In this document: one piece after another, positions 26,109 to 35,155 of the stretch | Layout of the letters: each line of letters begins with the position of its first letter | Position numbering within the stretch: the first letter of the stretch is position 1 | Assembly (NCBI GenBank): GCA_026393015.1 | Contig: JAPLBA010000013.1 | Span: forward strand, 1-46,316 | DNA from: Actinomycetota bacterium | Lineage (GTDB): Bacteria > Actinomycetota > Actinomycetes > Nanopelagicales > Nanopelagicaceae | Reading direction: 5' to 3' | Length of the DNA: 46,316 nucleotides | The notes under the pieces: model-generated | The model's database searches: none | Told to the model about the DNA's origin: nothing | Seen by the model: the letters and a program-made list of their open reading frames with translations, nothing else | Translations under genes and position numbers: made by a program

Positions 26109-27073
26109 AAGAAGGGGTTCCCTCGTTCAATGATCAACCGCTCCAACGTCGCTGAAATCTCCCCACGAATTTGCTCCGCAAGATCGAGATGTTGAATGGG
26201 TTCATCTTCTATCTCGACCGTAGGAATAGGAGTACCAAATTCAATGATCCACTTCGAGGGAAGCGGGAGCATTCCGAGCGGACCAAAGGCGGGGAAAGTG
26301 GGAGTTATTGGAAAGTAAGGTAAGCCAAGAAGCCTGGCAAGTACCGGCACATTCGCCAGCATTGGGTAGGTCTCTTCGGCGCCCACGATGGATACCGGAA
26401 TGATCGGTGCTTTCGCTCGCACAGCAGCATTTACAAAGCCACCTCGACCAAATCGTTGAAGTTTGTAGCGATCTTTATAGAGCTTTCCCACTCCTTTGAA
26501 ACCCTCGGGCCAAACGCCTACTACCTCACCGTTGGCTAAAAGTCTTTCGGCATCTTCTTGGCACGCAAGGGTGACTCCAGACTTGCGGGCGAGGTCAGCG
26601 AAGAAGGGAGTGGCAAATACTAAATCGGCTCCGAGTCCGCGCATGTGACGATGACCTGCATCGTGAACTGCCACCTGTGTCATCAAAGAGTCGAGTGCAA
26701 CCGTTCCTGAATGATTAGCAACTAGTAAGCAGGCTCCTTCTGCCGGCAGATTTTCAATTCCTCTTACTTCTACCCGGAACCATTTTTCGTAAAGCACACG
26801 CAATATGGGCAAAAATACTTGTTCGGTGAGTTCCGGATCAAAACCAAACTCATCGACTGAATATTCCCCGGTCATACGTTCTGCAAGAAAGTGCACGGTT
26901 GGATCGAGGCTATCTCCAAGTAAATTAGATATTTCTGAAACTAGGTCCTTAGTTCCTTGTTGCACTATTTGTGAAAGTTCAGGGTTAAATTTAAGAAATA
27001 GCCCAGCAACGCTGGCTGCTAATTCACCAGTAGCGTCGATAACATCAGAGACGCTTCCTTTATTATTTTCCAC
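26105..27073 (-). CDS. 1-acyl-glycerol-3-phosphate acyltransferase-like protein (PlsC fold)
   Basis: This is a membrane-associated acyltransferase of 322 residues. The catalytic HX4D motif is VANHSGTVALDSL; later motifs are DAERLLANGEVVGVWPEGFKG (the EG motif) and APIIPVSIVGAEETYP. The N-terminal ~110 residues are family specific. I start it at GTG 27073 (MENNKGSVSDVID), which overlaps the epimerase stop by 11 bp; the track start (27154) lies deep in that gene. Mycobacteria have the same order, epimerase (Rv0501) then acyltransferase (Rv0502). Substrate is unknown, lysophosphatidate being the default guess. Confidence 0.82.
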   Translation of the reverse strand: MENNKGSVSDVIDATGELAASVAGLFLKFNPELSQIVQQGTKDLVSEISNLLGDSLDPTVHFLAERMTGEYSVDEFGFDPELTEQVFLPILRVLYEKWFRVEVRGIENLPAEGACLLVANHSGTVALDSLMTQVAVHDAGHRHMRGLGADLVFATPFFADLARKSGVTLACQEDAERLLANGEVVGVWPEGFKGVGKLYKDRYKLQRFGRGGFVNAAVRAKAPIIPVSIVGAEETYPMLANVPVLARLLGLPYFPITPTFPAFGPLGMLPLPSKWIIEFGTPIPTVEIEDEPIQHLDLAEQIRGEISATLERLIIERGNPFL

Positions 27074-28034
27074 GAAGACCAGCGCGCTTCGTGATTCGGT
27101 GAGCGACGAACTCTTCGAAGGTATCGCGTGAGGAAAAGTTAGCCGTAAATCCAAGTAAGTCGCGAGCGCGAGAGGTATCTACCAAACGACCATATTTAAG
27201 AAGTGAGAGTTGTTCGCGTGAAAGATCGACGACCCCAAGGCGACGCAACGTGCCACTTGCTGGGGAGAAGAATTGGGCTGGCAGACGAAGGAGTGGGCGC
27301 TTTGCCAATCGAGCTGCCTGGCTGAGCGTGATAGTTCCTCCTCCGGCAATATTAAATGTGCCACCTTGATCTGTAATCACCGCATGGTGCATCGCACGCA
27401 CTAAATCATCCTCATGAATAAACTGCAACCGCGGATCATGCCCAAGAACCGCCGGCCATACAGGTAACTCGAAATAGGTAGTGAGTGGTGTCACCATTTC
27501 AGGACCAATCGCGTTAGCAAAACGAAGAGTAGTTACACGGACATCACTTCTCTGCCGAGCAAAATTGCGTACGTATCCTTCAACTTCATTCGCATCTTTG
27601 GCAAAACCAGTTGTTGGCAAACGACCTGGCTGCGTACTTTCTCTAAAGAGCGCAGGATCTTTAGAGCTCGCGCCATAAATGGCGGTTGTAGACTTGATGA
27701 TCACGTTCTTGACTGAAGGGGATTTCTTGCAGGCGGCAAGAAGTTGCATTGATCCGATTACGTTGATTTCTTTCATCACCGTACGCCCACCATGTTCGAG
27801 CGGGGTGGAGAGCACACCAGCGTGCACGACAGTGTCAATATTGTGGTCATCGATGATTCGGCTGGTAACTGGATTTCTAATGTCTGCCCGGATGAACTCC
27901 GCCCGTCCGAAATCGTGGACGGGGGCGGTGAGATCTATCCCAATGATCTTCTCGATCTCCGGGTCGTTTGCCAGCGAGGAGAGCAGGGCGTTACCAAGGT
28001 AGCGGGCGGCGCCGGCTACAAGTACGCGCTTCAT
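27063..28034 (-). CDS. NAD-dependent epimerase/dehydratase family protein (GalE2-like)
   Basis: An extended SDR protein of 323 residues. The Rossmann motif is RVLVAGAARYLGNALLSSLA; GAARYLG is a variant of the usual GATGFLG. Other marks are DIRNPVTSRIIDDHNIDTVVHAGVL, and substrate-site residues in FAKDANEVEGYVRNFA where a YxxxK motif would normally occur, so the catalytic Tyr position looks altered. The start at ATG 28034 (MKRVLVAG) has GGCGGAG upstream. It leads the operon with the acyltransferase, glutaredoxin and DUF4031 genes. Its synteny matches mycobacterial galE2; sugar epimerase activity is doubtful. Confidence 0.8.
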   Translation of the reverse strand: MKRVLVAGAARYLGNALLSSLANDPEIEKIIGIDLTAPVHDFGRAEFIRADIRNPVTSRIIDDHNIDTVVHAGVLSTPLEHGGRTVMKEINVIGSMQLLAACKKSPSVKNVIIKSTTAIYGASSKDPALFRESTQPGRLPTTGFAKDANEVEGYVRNFARQRSDVRVTTLRFANAIGPEMVTPLTTYFELPVWPAVLGHDPRLQFIHEDDLVRAMHHAVITDQGGTFNIAGGGTITLSQAARLAKRPLLRLPAQFFSPASGTLRRLGVVDLSREQLSLLKYGRLVDTSRARDLLGFTANFSSRDTFEEFVAHRITKRAGLRGK

Positions 28035-28108
28035 CACGCTCCGCCTCTCAACCCTGGGAAGTTGGGGAGATATCCCTAGGTGCCAACTATTCTCCCCCCT
28101 CTGGCTGA

Positions 28109-28114
28109 TACCGT
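28109..28114 (+). promoter_or_regulatory. -10 element of the secreted metalloprotease gene
   Basis: TACCGT (TANNNT), then 7 nt, then ATG 28122. This signal moves the start 42 nt downstream of the ORF-track start and gives a clean signal peptide. Confidence 0.5.
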
Positions 28115-28121
28115 CACCTTC

Positions 28122-30503
28122 ATGCTCAGTCATCGCCTGAACAGAGCTCGCGCGAGCCTCATTACCGGAGCTCTACTCCTCTCCCTACTCAACACGTTTG
28201 AGGTATCTCCCGCCCAAGCGCTCTCCGCACAGACCAAGCCGGCCCTTAAGTGGGGCTACCTCTACGCCGGTGGGCTTGCCAATGAGTTCGCCCCAGATAC
28301 TCGACTTCCGCGCGAGAAGCGGGCAGTATCCAAGCCAACGACCATCTCTGTGCGGTACACAAATTTCCCCGAGCAAGCCAAAGTCGCCTTCGATGCCGCC
28401 GTGGGTATCTGGGCTGACCTCTTTCCTTCAAATGTGCCAGTAACCATTGATGCCACCTGGTCTAACTTAGGAGCTGGCGTACTGGGCTCTGCAAGACCCG
28501 GGAATTACCATAATGGGTTCGCTAACGCACCGGATAAAGATCTCTACTATCCATCCGCCCTGGCCAATGCCATTGCTGGAAAAGATCTCGACCCCTCAAG
28601 TGCTGAAATTGTGGCGCGCTTTTCATCGGGCACTGTGTGGTATTTCGGCACCGATGGTCGCCCATCTTATGGAAGATACGACTTAGTCACCGTCGTTCTT
28701 CACGAGCTCTGTCATGGCCTCGGCTTTCTCTCCTCCGACACCTACGATCCTTATTCCGGAATTGGCACTCTTGATAGACCAACTGCTTACGACGCTTTCG
28801 CTCGAACTGTTGATGACAAGCGACTCTCTGATTTGCCAACGCCCTCTGTTGAGCTGGGTCGCGCCCTTACGAACACTCTCTACTGGGGTGGAGCCTTAGG
28901 AATCGCTGCTAACAACGGAAGCAAACCCAAGATTTATTCACCTACTCGCTACGACGATGGTTCATCAGTGAGCCACCTTGATGAGAGCACATTTCCAAGC
29001 GGAGATAAGAACTCCCTCATGTCCCCGCAATTAGACGCTGGCGAAGTCATCCACGACGTGGGTCCTATTGCGGCAGCCATGCTTGAAGACTTGCGCACCA
29101 AGCCTCCGGCAGGCGCCGTCACTGCACTTCCTTCGCCACCGCGGAATGTATCTGCACTGGTAGGTGATCGTTCAGTGATGATTAATTTTGATCCTCCTAT
29201 CGATGCTCGAATCACTCAAGTTTCGGGATACGAAGTAACCACGATGCCAGGAGCGGCCTTAACTAAGGTCGAGCGCTCTCCAATTACAATTCCAAACCTT
29301 AAAGTCGGTACCGCGTATACATTTGCTATCAGAGCGGTAAATCCTTTAGGGACCAGCGTGGCGGCAGCGGCTGGTCCAATTACCCCACAACTCAGCTGGA
29401 ACACCTCTACCATCGACATTGGCGCCGATCCTTCCTTTGCCGCAGCTACAACATGGCGAAATCAAAGCGTGTTTGTTTATAACGATAGGCGCACCGGTTA
29501 TCTCAAGCGCGCCACTTTGGTGAATAAGAAGTGGGTCATCGAAACTATTGATGGAAACTCTGTAATTGGAGGCACCACTACAAATAATCTCGATGGAGCC
29601 CTCAGTACATGCGTCACGGGCCCGGTCAAAAGCCAGGTTCTCCATATTTTTTATTCAGACATGGAGGATAAAGATCTCCGCCATGCAGCGTTCGACGGAA
29701 AGAAGTGGAGTTACGAGATCGTTGATGGAAATGGTCTGCTCACTCAACCTGTCGAGGATCCGATTCGAGTCCGCACTAAGAGCGATGTAAACGTGAGCAA
29801 TGCATGTGTCGCCACTCCTGCCGGTCTCCAAGTTTACTATCGAGACGATAGTCAAGGAATTCTCTTAGGTGCTCTTCAAAGTGGGAAGACGTGGCAGTAC
29901 GAACTTGTCGATGGAGATCGTAAGACAGAGGGGCGCACAACCGGTGATGTGGCTTTCCATGTAGCGGCCACAGCAGTAGGGAAGAGTGTGCATCTTATTT
30001 ACGATTCAGTAATCACCATTGACCGAGATCGCAAGGCGACGCAAGGCGATGTGCGACATGCAATCCGTGCATCAGCAAATCCGGCAGATTGGAAGTTTGA
30101 CACTGTTGATGCAGCAGATGCACGATTCCCCGTCGCTGGATACGGCGTAGCCATCGGAGTAGTCGGCACCAAGGTTTACGGATCATGGCTGGCGGCATCC
30201 ACGAAAGGGGCGAGTACCCCGAGCGCCGACACTCTCTTTTATAAAGAACTCACCGCCAGCGAAACTTCTCAGGTGATTACTGCTGGATTAGGTGCGCCTT
30301 CGTTGCCATTAGCTATTGACGGCAGCAATGTGGCATTCGGCTGTCAAGGTCGCCTCTGTTCGGCAGCGTTAACAGGCGGAAATGGAAAACTCATCTCCGG
30401 AGTTGATACGACGCAGAGTCGGGGAGCAATGTGGGCCAGAGTCAGCAGCAAACCCGGCCTCCTTGTTGGAAGCCCACTCGGCCTACTCTGGCTTGCGGCT
30501 TAA
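28122..30503 (+). CDS. Secreted zinc metalloprotease with FN3 domain and propeller-like repeats
   Basis: A 793-residue exported protein. The signal peptide is MLSHRLNRARASLITGALLLSLLNTFEVSPAQA. The protease-like domain (about 35-330) has VVLHELCHGLGFLSS, an HExxHxxGF zinc motif at about 194-202, and a later SLMSPQLDAGEVIHDVGP. A fibronectin type III domain (about 340-435) runs from PPRNVSALVGDRSVMINFDPP to YTFAIRAVNPLGTS. The C-terminal 350 residues hold several ~50-residue repeats of the form W-x-x-E-x-V/I-DG (KKWVIETIDG, KKWSYEIVDG, KTWQYELVDGD), probably a beta-propeller. The start at 28122 is chosen by signal peptide and -10 spacing. The target could be particles, cell walls or prey proteins; it is unknown. 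Confidence 0.75.
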   Translation: MLSHRLNRARASLITGALLLSLLNTFEVSPAQALSAQTKPALKWGYLYAGGLANEFAPDTRLPREKRAVSKPTTISVRYTNFPEQAKVAFDAAVGIWADLFPSNVPVTIDATWSNLGAGVLGSARPGNYHNGFANAPDKDLYYPSALANAIAGKDLDPSSAEIVARFSSGTVWYFGTDGRPSYGRYDLVTVVLHELCHGLGFLSSDTYDPYSGIGTLDRPTAYDAFARTVDDKRLSDLPTPSVELGRALTNTLYWGGALGIAANNGSKPKIYSPTRYDDGSSVSHLDESTFPSGDKNSLMSPQLDAGEVIHDVGPIAAAMLEDLRTKPPAGAVTALPSPPRNVSALVGDRSVMINFDPPIDARITQVSGYEVTTMPGAALTKVERSPITIPNLKVGTAYTFAIRAVNPLGTSVAAAAGPITPQLSWNTSTIDIGADPSFAAATTWRNQSVFVYNDRRTGYLKRATLVNKKWVIETIDGNSVIGGTTTNNLDGALSTCVTGPVKSQVLHIFYSDMEDKDLRHAAFDGKKWSYEIVDGNGLLTQPVEDPIRVRTKSDVNVSNACVATPAGLQVYYRDDSQGILLGALQSGKTWQYELVDGDRKTEGRTTGDVAFHVAATAVGKSVHLIYDSVITIDRDRKATQGDVRHAIRASANPADWKFDTVDAADARFPVAGYGVAIGVVGTKVYGSWLAASTKGASTPSADTLFYKELTASETSQVITAGLGAPSLPLAIDGSNVAFGCQGRLCSAALTGGNGKLISGVDTTQSRGAMWARVSSKPGLLVGSPLGLLWLAA

Positions 30504-30516
30504 GCAAACGCGCTGA

Positions 30517-30615
30517 CTAAACCTTGTTACGTCGTTGAATACGAGTCTTCTTCAGAAGCTTGCGGTGCTTCTTCTTGGCCATCCGCTTGCGACGCTTCTT
30601 AATGACTGAACCCAC
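30517..30615 (-). CDS. Tiny basic ribosomal protein bS22 (AURKAIP1/COX24 domain)
   Basis: This gene is too short for the ORF track. From GTG 30615 the minus strand encodes 32 residues: [20 protein letters not shown] then [12 protein letters not shown]. This is nearly the mycobacterial Rv0500B protein, now known as ribosomal protein bS22, which sits near the decoding centre of actinobacterial 30S subunits. GAAAGG lies 7 nt before the GTG. In mycobacteria it lies between proC and galE2. Here the same order holds, but secreted-protein genes and a lysE gene have been added on each side, and the small BldC-like regulator gene found in mycobacteria is missing. Confidence 0.93.
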   Translation of the reverse strand: MGSVIKKRRKRMAKKKHRKLLKKTRIQRRNKV

Positions 30616-30646
30616 GAGTAAACCTTTCGTTGCTGAAAGCGTCAGG

Positions 30647-32011
30647 CTATCGCTTTACCGCCCTGGAACCCGAATCCGGGTAGAAGTCGAGCAAGAGAAG
30701 TCCCGAGCCGGATCCTGAAACCATGAGCAATCCAGTGGAATTGGCCGCCAGTGCGAGCAGGGACTGGTCTCCCACCCTCGGGCTCACATGGGTCAGACCA
30801 AGGGTGCGGCTGCCCGATTTGCTTGCTGAAAGGCTCACTGAGAGGGCATCAAGGCCCACCCCTTTGGTCGGCGGCGAGATGGCTTTAAGCTCACTTGGGC
30901 TTACCGAAAAGGCGAGCGCTATCGCGCCACCAGTCCTGGGTGCCAGAGCCACCGGAGGAGATCCAAGCCACCGCCGCGTGCTGACCACCGCTCCGGTCTT
31001 GGAAAAAGTCGTAGTAACAATCTCCATCTTCTTTCCATAATCGACAGTGCCGGCAAGAACCGCTTCGCCATTAACGAAGGCTCCGCTCTCCCAGGAACGT
31101 TGAGTGCCCGAATTTCCACTTCGTTGAGTTTGCGTAATAGTTCCGCTCTTCACATTAATCACTAATGCTAAGGCGTCGACCTTGCCGATGGCAGGCTTAC
31201 CTTTCCAGACATCAGTCGTTGATCCGGCCACTAATAAATTTCCCGCACTCAATGCAGTCGTCCGAATCGATGTCCCACTCTTGCCAAGATAAATTGGCGC
31301 CTTACATTGCAGAACAAAATCACAATTCAGATAAAAACCTCGTATGGCCTTACTCTCAAGTGTCAAGATGGTGCCGGCAATCCAGAGCCCAGTGCTATCA
31401 GAAACTACTCCGGTGGGAAGCACTGCATACTTTGCACCAAAACTAATTGTGGTCTTAGGTAGTGCACTGCCATCGGAACGCACTCCTTGAATAAAAAGTT
31501 GGCTTAGCGGCCTTGGCGCTGCCACCAACGGCGAGGAGAGCGAGACCCCATCAGGATTAACAGTGATCGGGGTATTTCCTGCACCCACACTCGTGGGCGC
31601 AGGAGTCGTTATTACAATCGGAGTCGCCGTAACACTCTCACTTTGCGACGAACCAACAAGCCAAATGTTTCCACTTTGATCTAGGGCTGCGCCACCGAAA
31701 ATATCGTTCTGCACCGTGCCAACCCGATGACTCCATGCTGGAGCAAGAGTGGCATCAAGACTTGATATCCAAATGTCACTTCCTCCAAGTGCACGATCGG
31801 CAAAAACAGTCGAACTTTCGCTGCTCTCGAAAGTGGTGCCAGCCAAGATCCAACCGCTCTTTGTTGAAAGCGCAATTGCCGCATCATCATCGACTCCAAT
31901 CGTCAGAGTCTTCGAAAGTGAAGTGGCCGCTTCGGCGTGGGTGAGTGCACTACTCAGAAGCACGAAGAAGGCCGCAGATGCAGCCAGCCGTACGGTGCGC
32001 GTGCGTTTCAT
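30647..32011 (-). CDS. Secreted beta-propeller (SBBP-like) protein
   Basis: A 454-residue exported protein. The signal peptide is [28 protein letters not shown]. The mature part has repeats such as [46 protein letters not shown], close to the SBBP/beta-propeller pattern (ND-x-G-x-A-x-D-x-x-GN-x-W-x-x-G). A Pro/Thr-rich linker lies at about residues 125-160. I see no enzymatic motif. The start at 32011 is fixed by the signal peptide and by TAGGCT 7 nt upstream; the track start at 32056 is in lysE. A scaffold or surface adhesion role is possible, but I cannot assign a function. Confidence 0.72.
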   Translation of the reverse strand: MKRTRTVRLAASAAFFVLLSSALTHAEAATSLSKTLTIGVDDDAAIALSTKSGWILAGTTFESSESSTVFADRALGGSDIWISSLDATLAPAWSHRVGTVQNDIFGGAALDQSGNIWLVGSSQSESVTATPIVITTPAPTSVGAGNTPITVNPDGVSLSSPLVAAPRPLSQLFIQGVRSDGSALPKTTISFGAKYAVLPTGVVSDSTGLWIAGTILTLESKAIRGFYLNCDFVLQCKAPIYLGKSGTSIRTTALSAGNLLVAGSTTDVWKGKPAIGKVDALALVINVKSGTITQTQRSGNSGTQRSWESGAFVNGEAVLAGTVDYGKKMEIVTTTFSKTGAVVSTRRWLGSPPVALAPRTGGAIALAFSVSPSELKAISPPTKGVGLDALSVSLSASKSGSRTLGLTHVSPRVGDQSLLALAANSTGLLMVSGSGSGLLLLDFYPDSGSRAVKR

Positions 32012-32018
32012 GGGGCTG

Positions 32019-32024
32019 AGCCTA
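32019..32024 (-). promoter_or_regulatory. -10 element of the secreted propeller gene
   Basis: TAGGCT on the minus strand followed by 7 nt (CAGCCCC) and the ATG at 32011. It sits just upstream of the lysE stop codon's far side, so the propeller gene can be read independently of lysE. Confidence 0.6.
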
Positions 32025-32027
32025 CGG

Positions 32028-32612
32028 TCAGGTGAGGAAGATTGTGCGTAACCCAAAGAGCGTTAACGCCGCACCCGTTACCCATGGCAATAATCTCGCT
32101 AACCAACCTGGGAGTTCCCTGCTAAAAAGGTAGATCAAGATGGTGAACCAGAGGAGCGAAAAGAAGGCATGAATGGCAGCTAGCAGGAGCGAGCGCCAGA
32201 GCAATCCAGGACCCGGCGGGGCGAACTGCGGTAGTAGCGAAAGGTAGAAGACGCCCACCTTCGGATTAAGAATGTTGGTAAGAAACCCACTCTTAAATCC
32301 TAGATTTGCAGTGGTGGCGCCTTTCGTATGGGTCGTGCGTAGCGCCGACCAACCCAACCAAAGGAGGTAGAGCCCACCAAGTATTGAAATGGTGCGGTAT
32401 GCCTGCGGATACCTGATCAGTAAGGCGCTCAACCCTTCTGCAGTCGCGCCGCCCCACACTAAACAACCAGCAGCTATGCCCACGCCAGTGATGAATGCAA
32501 CGCGTTTACTTTCGGTACGTGCGGCACGGAGAATCAGCGCCACATCTGCGCCTGGAAGAATGGTGAGTAGGGCAACGAGAAGTGTGAAGCCGGCAACTTG
32601 GGTGAAAGTCAT
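32028..32612 (-). CDS. LysE family transporter
   Basis: A 194-residue membrane protein with about six helices. The N-terminal FTLLVALLTILPGADVALILRAARTESKRVAFITGVGIAAGCLVW matches the LysE/RhtB exporter pattern, with PGAD in place of the usual PGP. The segment GFKSGFLTNILNPKVGVFYLSLLPQF is diagnostic of the family. It starts 10 nt after the proC stop on the same strand, so it may export proline or another amino acid, though the substrate cannot be read from sequence. Confidence 0.88.
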   Translation of the reverse strand: MTFTQVAGFTLLVALLTILPGADVALILRAARTESKRVAFITGVGIAAGCLVWGGATAEGLSALLIRYPQAYRTISILGGLYLLWLGWSALRTTHTKGATTANLGFKSGFLTNILNPKVGVFYLSLLPQFAPPGPGLLWRSLLLAAIHAFFSLLWFTILIYLFSRELPGWLARLLPWVTGAALTLFGLRTIFLT

Positions 32613-32622
32613 TGTCCCTGTA

Positions 32623-33426
32623 CTACTGGCCCTGCGCTAATTCTCGTGAACGATCACGAGCAGCTTCCATGGCCGAGAGAAAAGCGGCGCGAACTTTATG
32701 ATCATCTAGCTCGCGAAGTGCTGCACTTGTCGTACCAGCGGGGCTGGTGACGTTTTCACGGAGAACACTCGGATGCTCACCAGTTTCATCGAGCATGGCG
32801 GCCGCGCCGACGACGGTTTGCAAAGTGAGCGCCGAGGCCGTGGCTCGTGGCAAACCGAGTAATACTCCGGCTTCGATCATGGCCTCAACAACGTAGTAAA
32901 TATAGGCAGGTCCCGAACCGCTAATTGCAGTAACCGCATCTTGGTGTTTCTCGGCAATTCGAATTACTTTTCCGATACTACGGAGCAAATTCTCTGCATG
33001 CGCTAGGTGGTCTTCGCTGCAGTGAGAGCCCGGTGAGATCGCTGTCATACCCTTATCTACCAGAGCCGGCGTATTCGGCATTACGCGCACCACCGCTATA
33101 CCCGACGGTAATTCAGCTTGCAGTGCAACCGTAGTAATACCTGCCGCCATCGATATCACTAACGCGTCGCGGTGAATACTTGAAGAAATCTCTCGCAAAA
33201 GGTGTGCCATGTCTTGCGGCTTCACCACGAGGAAAACCGTTTCGGCGCCGTTGACGGCTTGCGCATTCGATGCGCTAGATACGCCAAACTTCTCGCAGAG
33301 ATGTTCCACACGTTCTGGGCGAGTATCAGTAATGACCACATCTGACGGGGCATGACCTGAGCGCATCAAACCAGAGAGCAGTGCTTCGCCCATGACGCCA
33401 GCGCCCAAGATGGCGATCATGGTCAT
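32623..33426 (-). CDS. proC: Pyrroline-5-carboxylate reductase ProC
   Basis: ProC reduces pyrroline-5-carboxylate to proline with NAD(P)H. The 267-residue length is standard. Signatures are the Rossmann motif IAILGAGVMGEALLSGLMRSG, VFLVVKPQDM, VVRVMPNTPALVDKGMTAI, the dimer/substrate motif TAISGSGPAYIYYVVEAMIEAGV and ENVTSPAGTTSAALREL. It starts 2 nt after the proline dehydrogenase stop. A second ATG two codons in is an alternative start. It pairs a biosynthetic enzyme with the opposing catabolic one in the same operon. Confidence 0.95.
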   Translation of the reverse strand: MTMIAILGAGVMGEALLSGLMRSGHAPSDVVITDTRPERVEHLCEKFGVSSASNAQAVNGAETVFLVVKPQDMAHLLREISSSIHRDALVISMAAGITTVALQAELPSGIAVVRVMPNTPALVDKGMTAISPGSHCSEDHLAHAENLLRSIGKVIRIAEKHQDAVTAISGSGPAYIYYVVEAMIEAGVLLGLPRATASALTLQTVVGAAAMLDETGEHPSVLRENVTSPAGTTSAALRELDDHKVRAAFLSAMEAARDRSRELAQGQ

Positions 33427-33428
33427 GA

Positions 33429-34358
33429 CTACCCCCTAGAGATAAGCGAACGGAGAAAGAATGACAGGTTAGCCGGTCTTTCTGCCATTCTCCGCATGAG
33501 GTACCCATACCAGTCCTGCCCATACGGGACGTAGATACGCACCTTTTCGCCGCGCTGCGCTAACCGAATCTGCTCATCGGGGCGGATACCAAGCAACATT
33601 TGATATTCAAAAGTTCCACTTGCACGCTGTGAACGAAGCGCAAGTGAAGTACCTATCTCAATAAGACGGGGATCGTGGGTTGCGAGCATGGGATAGCCAT
33701 CACCCATCATCAGCACGCGCATACAGCGCACATAGGAACGATCAACTTCACTCTTAGATTGGAACGCCACGCTGGCTGGTTCTTTATAGGCACCTTTGCA
33801 GAGGCGTACGCGAGAACCTTCATACGTCAGATCCCGGCAGTCACCTTCCGTTCGAATGAGATATGACTGAAGTACCGCACCTACAGAAGGGGTCTCTTTG
33901 CGAAGCTCACGAAGTATACCCAGCGTGAAATCAGTAGTGGTGTGATCTTCCATATCTAAGGTGACGGTAGTACCGATTTGGGTTGCCGCACGCACAACCT
34001 CAAATGCATTCTCCAAAGCGATCTTTTCTCCATCACCAGGAAGTGCCTGACCCAACGCTGAAAGTTTTACCGAGACTTCAACATGACTAGCCATCTGGTG
34101 CTCAGATATTAACTTTAAGAGAGTGAGGTAAGCATTCTTAGTTCCGGTTGCCGCATCGCGATCGAGTACATCTTCACCGAGATGATCAACGGTGAGATTT
34201 AACCCATTGTTGGTTAAGCGGTTAGCGGCCGCTATGACATCAAGCGGTTCTTCGCCAGCCACAAAGCGTTCGACGACGCCTTTGGTGAGCGGGCCTGTAC
34301 TTACAAATTCACGAAGCTTTTCATTTCGACTTGCCGCCAGGATGGTGTCGCGTAACAC
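33429..34358 (-). CDS. Proline dehydrogenase (monofunctional PRODH)
   Basis: This is an FAD-dependent enzyme that oxidizes proline to pyrroline-5-carboxylate and donates electrons to quinone. The 309 residues fit the monofunctional TIM-barrel form. Motifs include TVDHLGEDV, VSVKLSALG, TLDMEDHTTTD, VLQSYLIRTEGDC, VRLCKGAYKEP and FEYQMLLGIRPD, with a C-terminal VYVPYG-like segment and YLMRRMAERPAN. It begins with GTG, with AGAGAGG upstream. No pyrroline-5-carboxylate dehydrogenase gene is visible in the window, so full catabolism to glutamate would need one elsewhere. Confidence 0.93.
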   Translation of the reverse strand: MLRDTILAASRNEKLREFVSTGPLTKGVVERFVAGEEPLDVIAAANRLTNNGLNLTVDHLGEDVLDRDAATGTKNAYLTLLKLISEHQMASHVEVSVKLSALGQALPGDGEKIALENAFEVVRAATQIGTTVTLDMEDHTTTDFTLGILRELRKETPSVGAVLQSYLIRTEGDCRDLTYEGSRVRLCKGAYKEPASVAFQSKSEVDRSYVRCMRVLMMGDGYPMLATHDPRLIEIGTSLALRSQRASGTFEYQMLLGIRPDEQIRLAQRGEKVRIYVPYGQDWYGYLMRRMAERPANLSFFLRSLISRG

Positions 34359-34384
34359 GGAGTACCTCTCTCTCGTTGAAAAGC

Positions 34385-35155
34385 CTACTCCAGGTTTGCC
34401 CGAGCGAAAGCGAGAGATTCTGCCAAGATCTCGAGGCGTTCCTCACGTGTGGCCACTCGCCTTGTAGAGACTTCTAAGACCACGGACTTCAGGCTCGTAG
34501 ATGACTTCAGGAGGGCGAGAACTTCGGCGCACGGTTGGCTTCCGCGTCCAGGGGCCAAATGTTCATCTTGGGCAGAACCCAGTCCGTCGGCGAGGTGAAG
34601 GTGGACCACACTCTCCCTAGCGATTATCTCAAACGGATCTTCTCTGGAGGTCGCCGTGTGCGAGAGGTCTAGGGTCACATTGTCATATCCCACGTTAAGC
34701 ACCGAGTAGTCGGGCAAGTAACCCGTGATTTCTCGATTCCGCGCACTCCACGGAAACATATTTTCGATAGCAATGTCTACGCCACTCTCCTGAGAGAGCA
34801 CGTTGATTTTTTCCGCGAAGTTTTTTGCATATTTTCTCTGCCATCTAAAAGGTGGGTGCAATACCACGACCTGAGAACCGAGCCGCTGCGCTAATTCCAC
34901 ACTTTTGCGCACTTTCCCCCAGGGTTCTAAACCCCACACACGTTGCGTAATCAATAAACATGGGGCATGAACTGAAAGCACGGGGAGATCAAAATGTTCA
35001 GAGAGGCGCATGATGGAGCCAGCATCTTGCGTAGCGATTTCATTAGAAACCATGACCTCAACGCCGTCATAACCAAGTTCTTTGGCGATAGCGAACGTAT
35101 CTGCCAGCGTCTCTGGAAAACAGGAAGCGCTAGATAAGCCAACTGGTGTACTCAC
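34385..35155 (-). CDS. Sugar phosphate isomerase/epimerase-like TIM barrel (AP_endonuc_2 family)
   Basis: A 256-residue TIM-barrel protein of the xylose isomerase-like/AP endonuclease 2 family. Likely metal-site segments are [49 protein letters not shown] and [11 protein letters not shown]. It matches the conserved mycobacterial protein Rv0498, which also lies between ppx and proC. I start it at GTG 35155 ([13 protein letters not shown]), overlapping the ppx stop in GTGA; the track start at 35212 lies inside ppx. The substrate is unknown. Confidence 0.82.
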   Translation of the reverse strand: MSTPVGLSSASCFPETLADTFAIAKELGYDGVEVMVSNEIATQDAGSIMRLSEHFDLPVLSVHAPCLLITQRVWGLEPWGKVRKSVELAQRLGSQVVVLHPPFRWQRKYAKNFAEKINVLSQESGVDIAIENMFPWSARNREITGYLPDYSVLNVGYDNVTLDLSHTATSREDPFEIIARESVVHLHLADGLGSAQDEHLAPGRGSQPCAEVLALLKSSTSLKSVVLEVSTRRVATREERLEILAESLAFARANLE

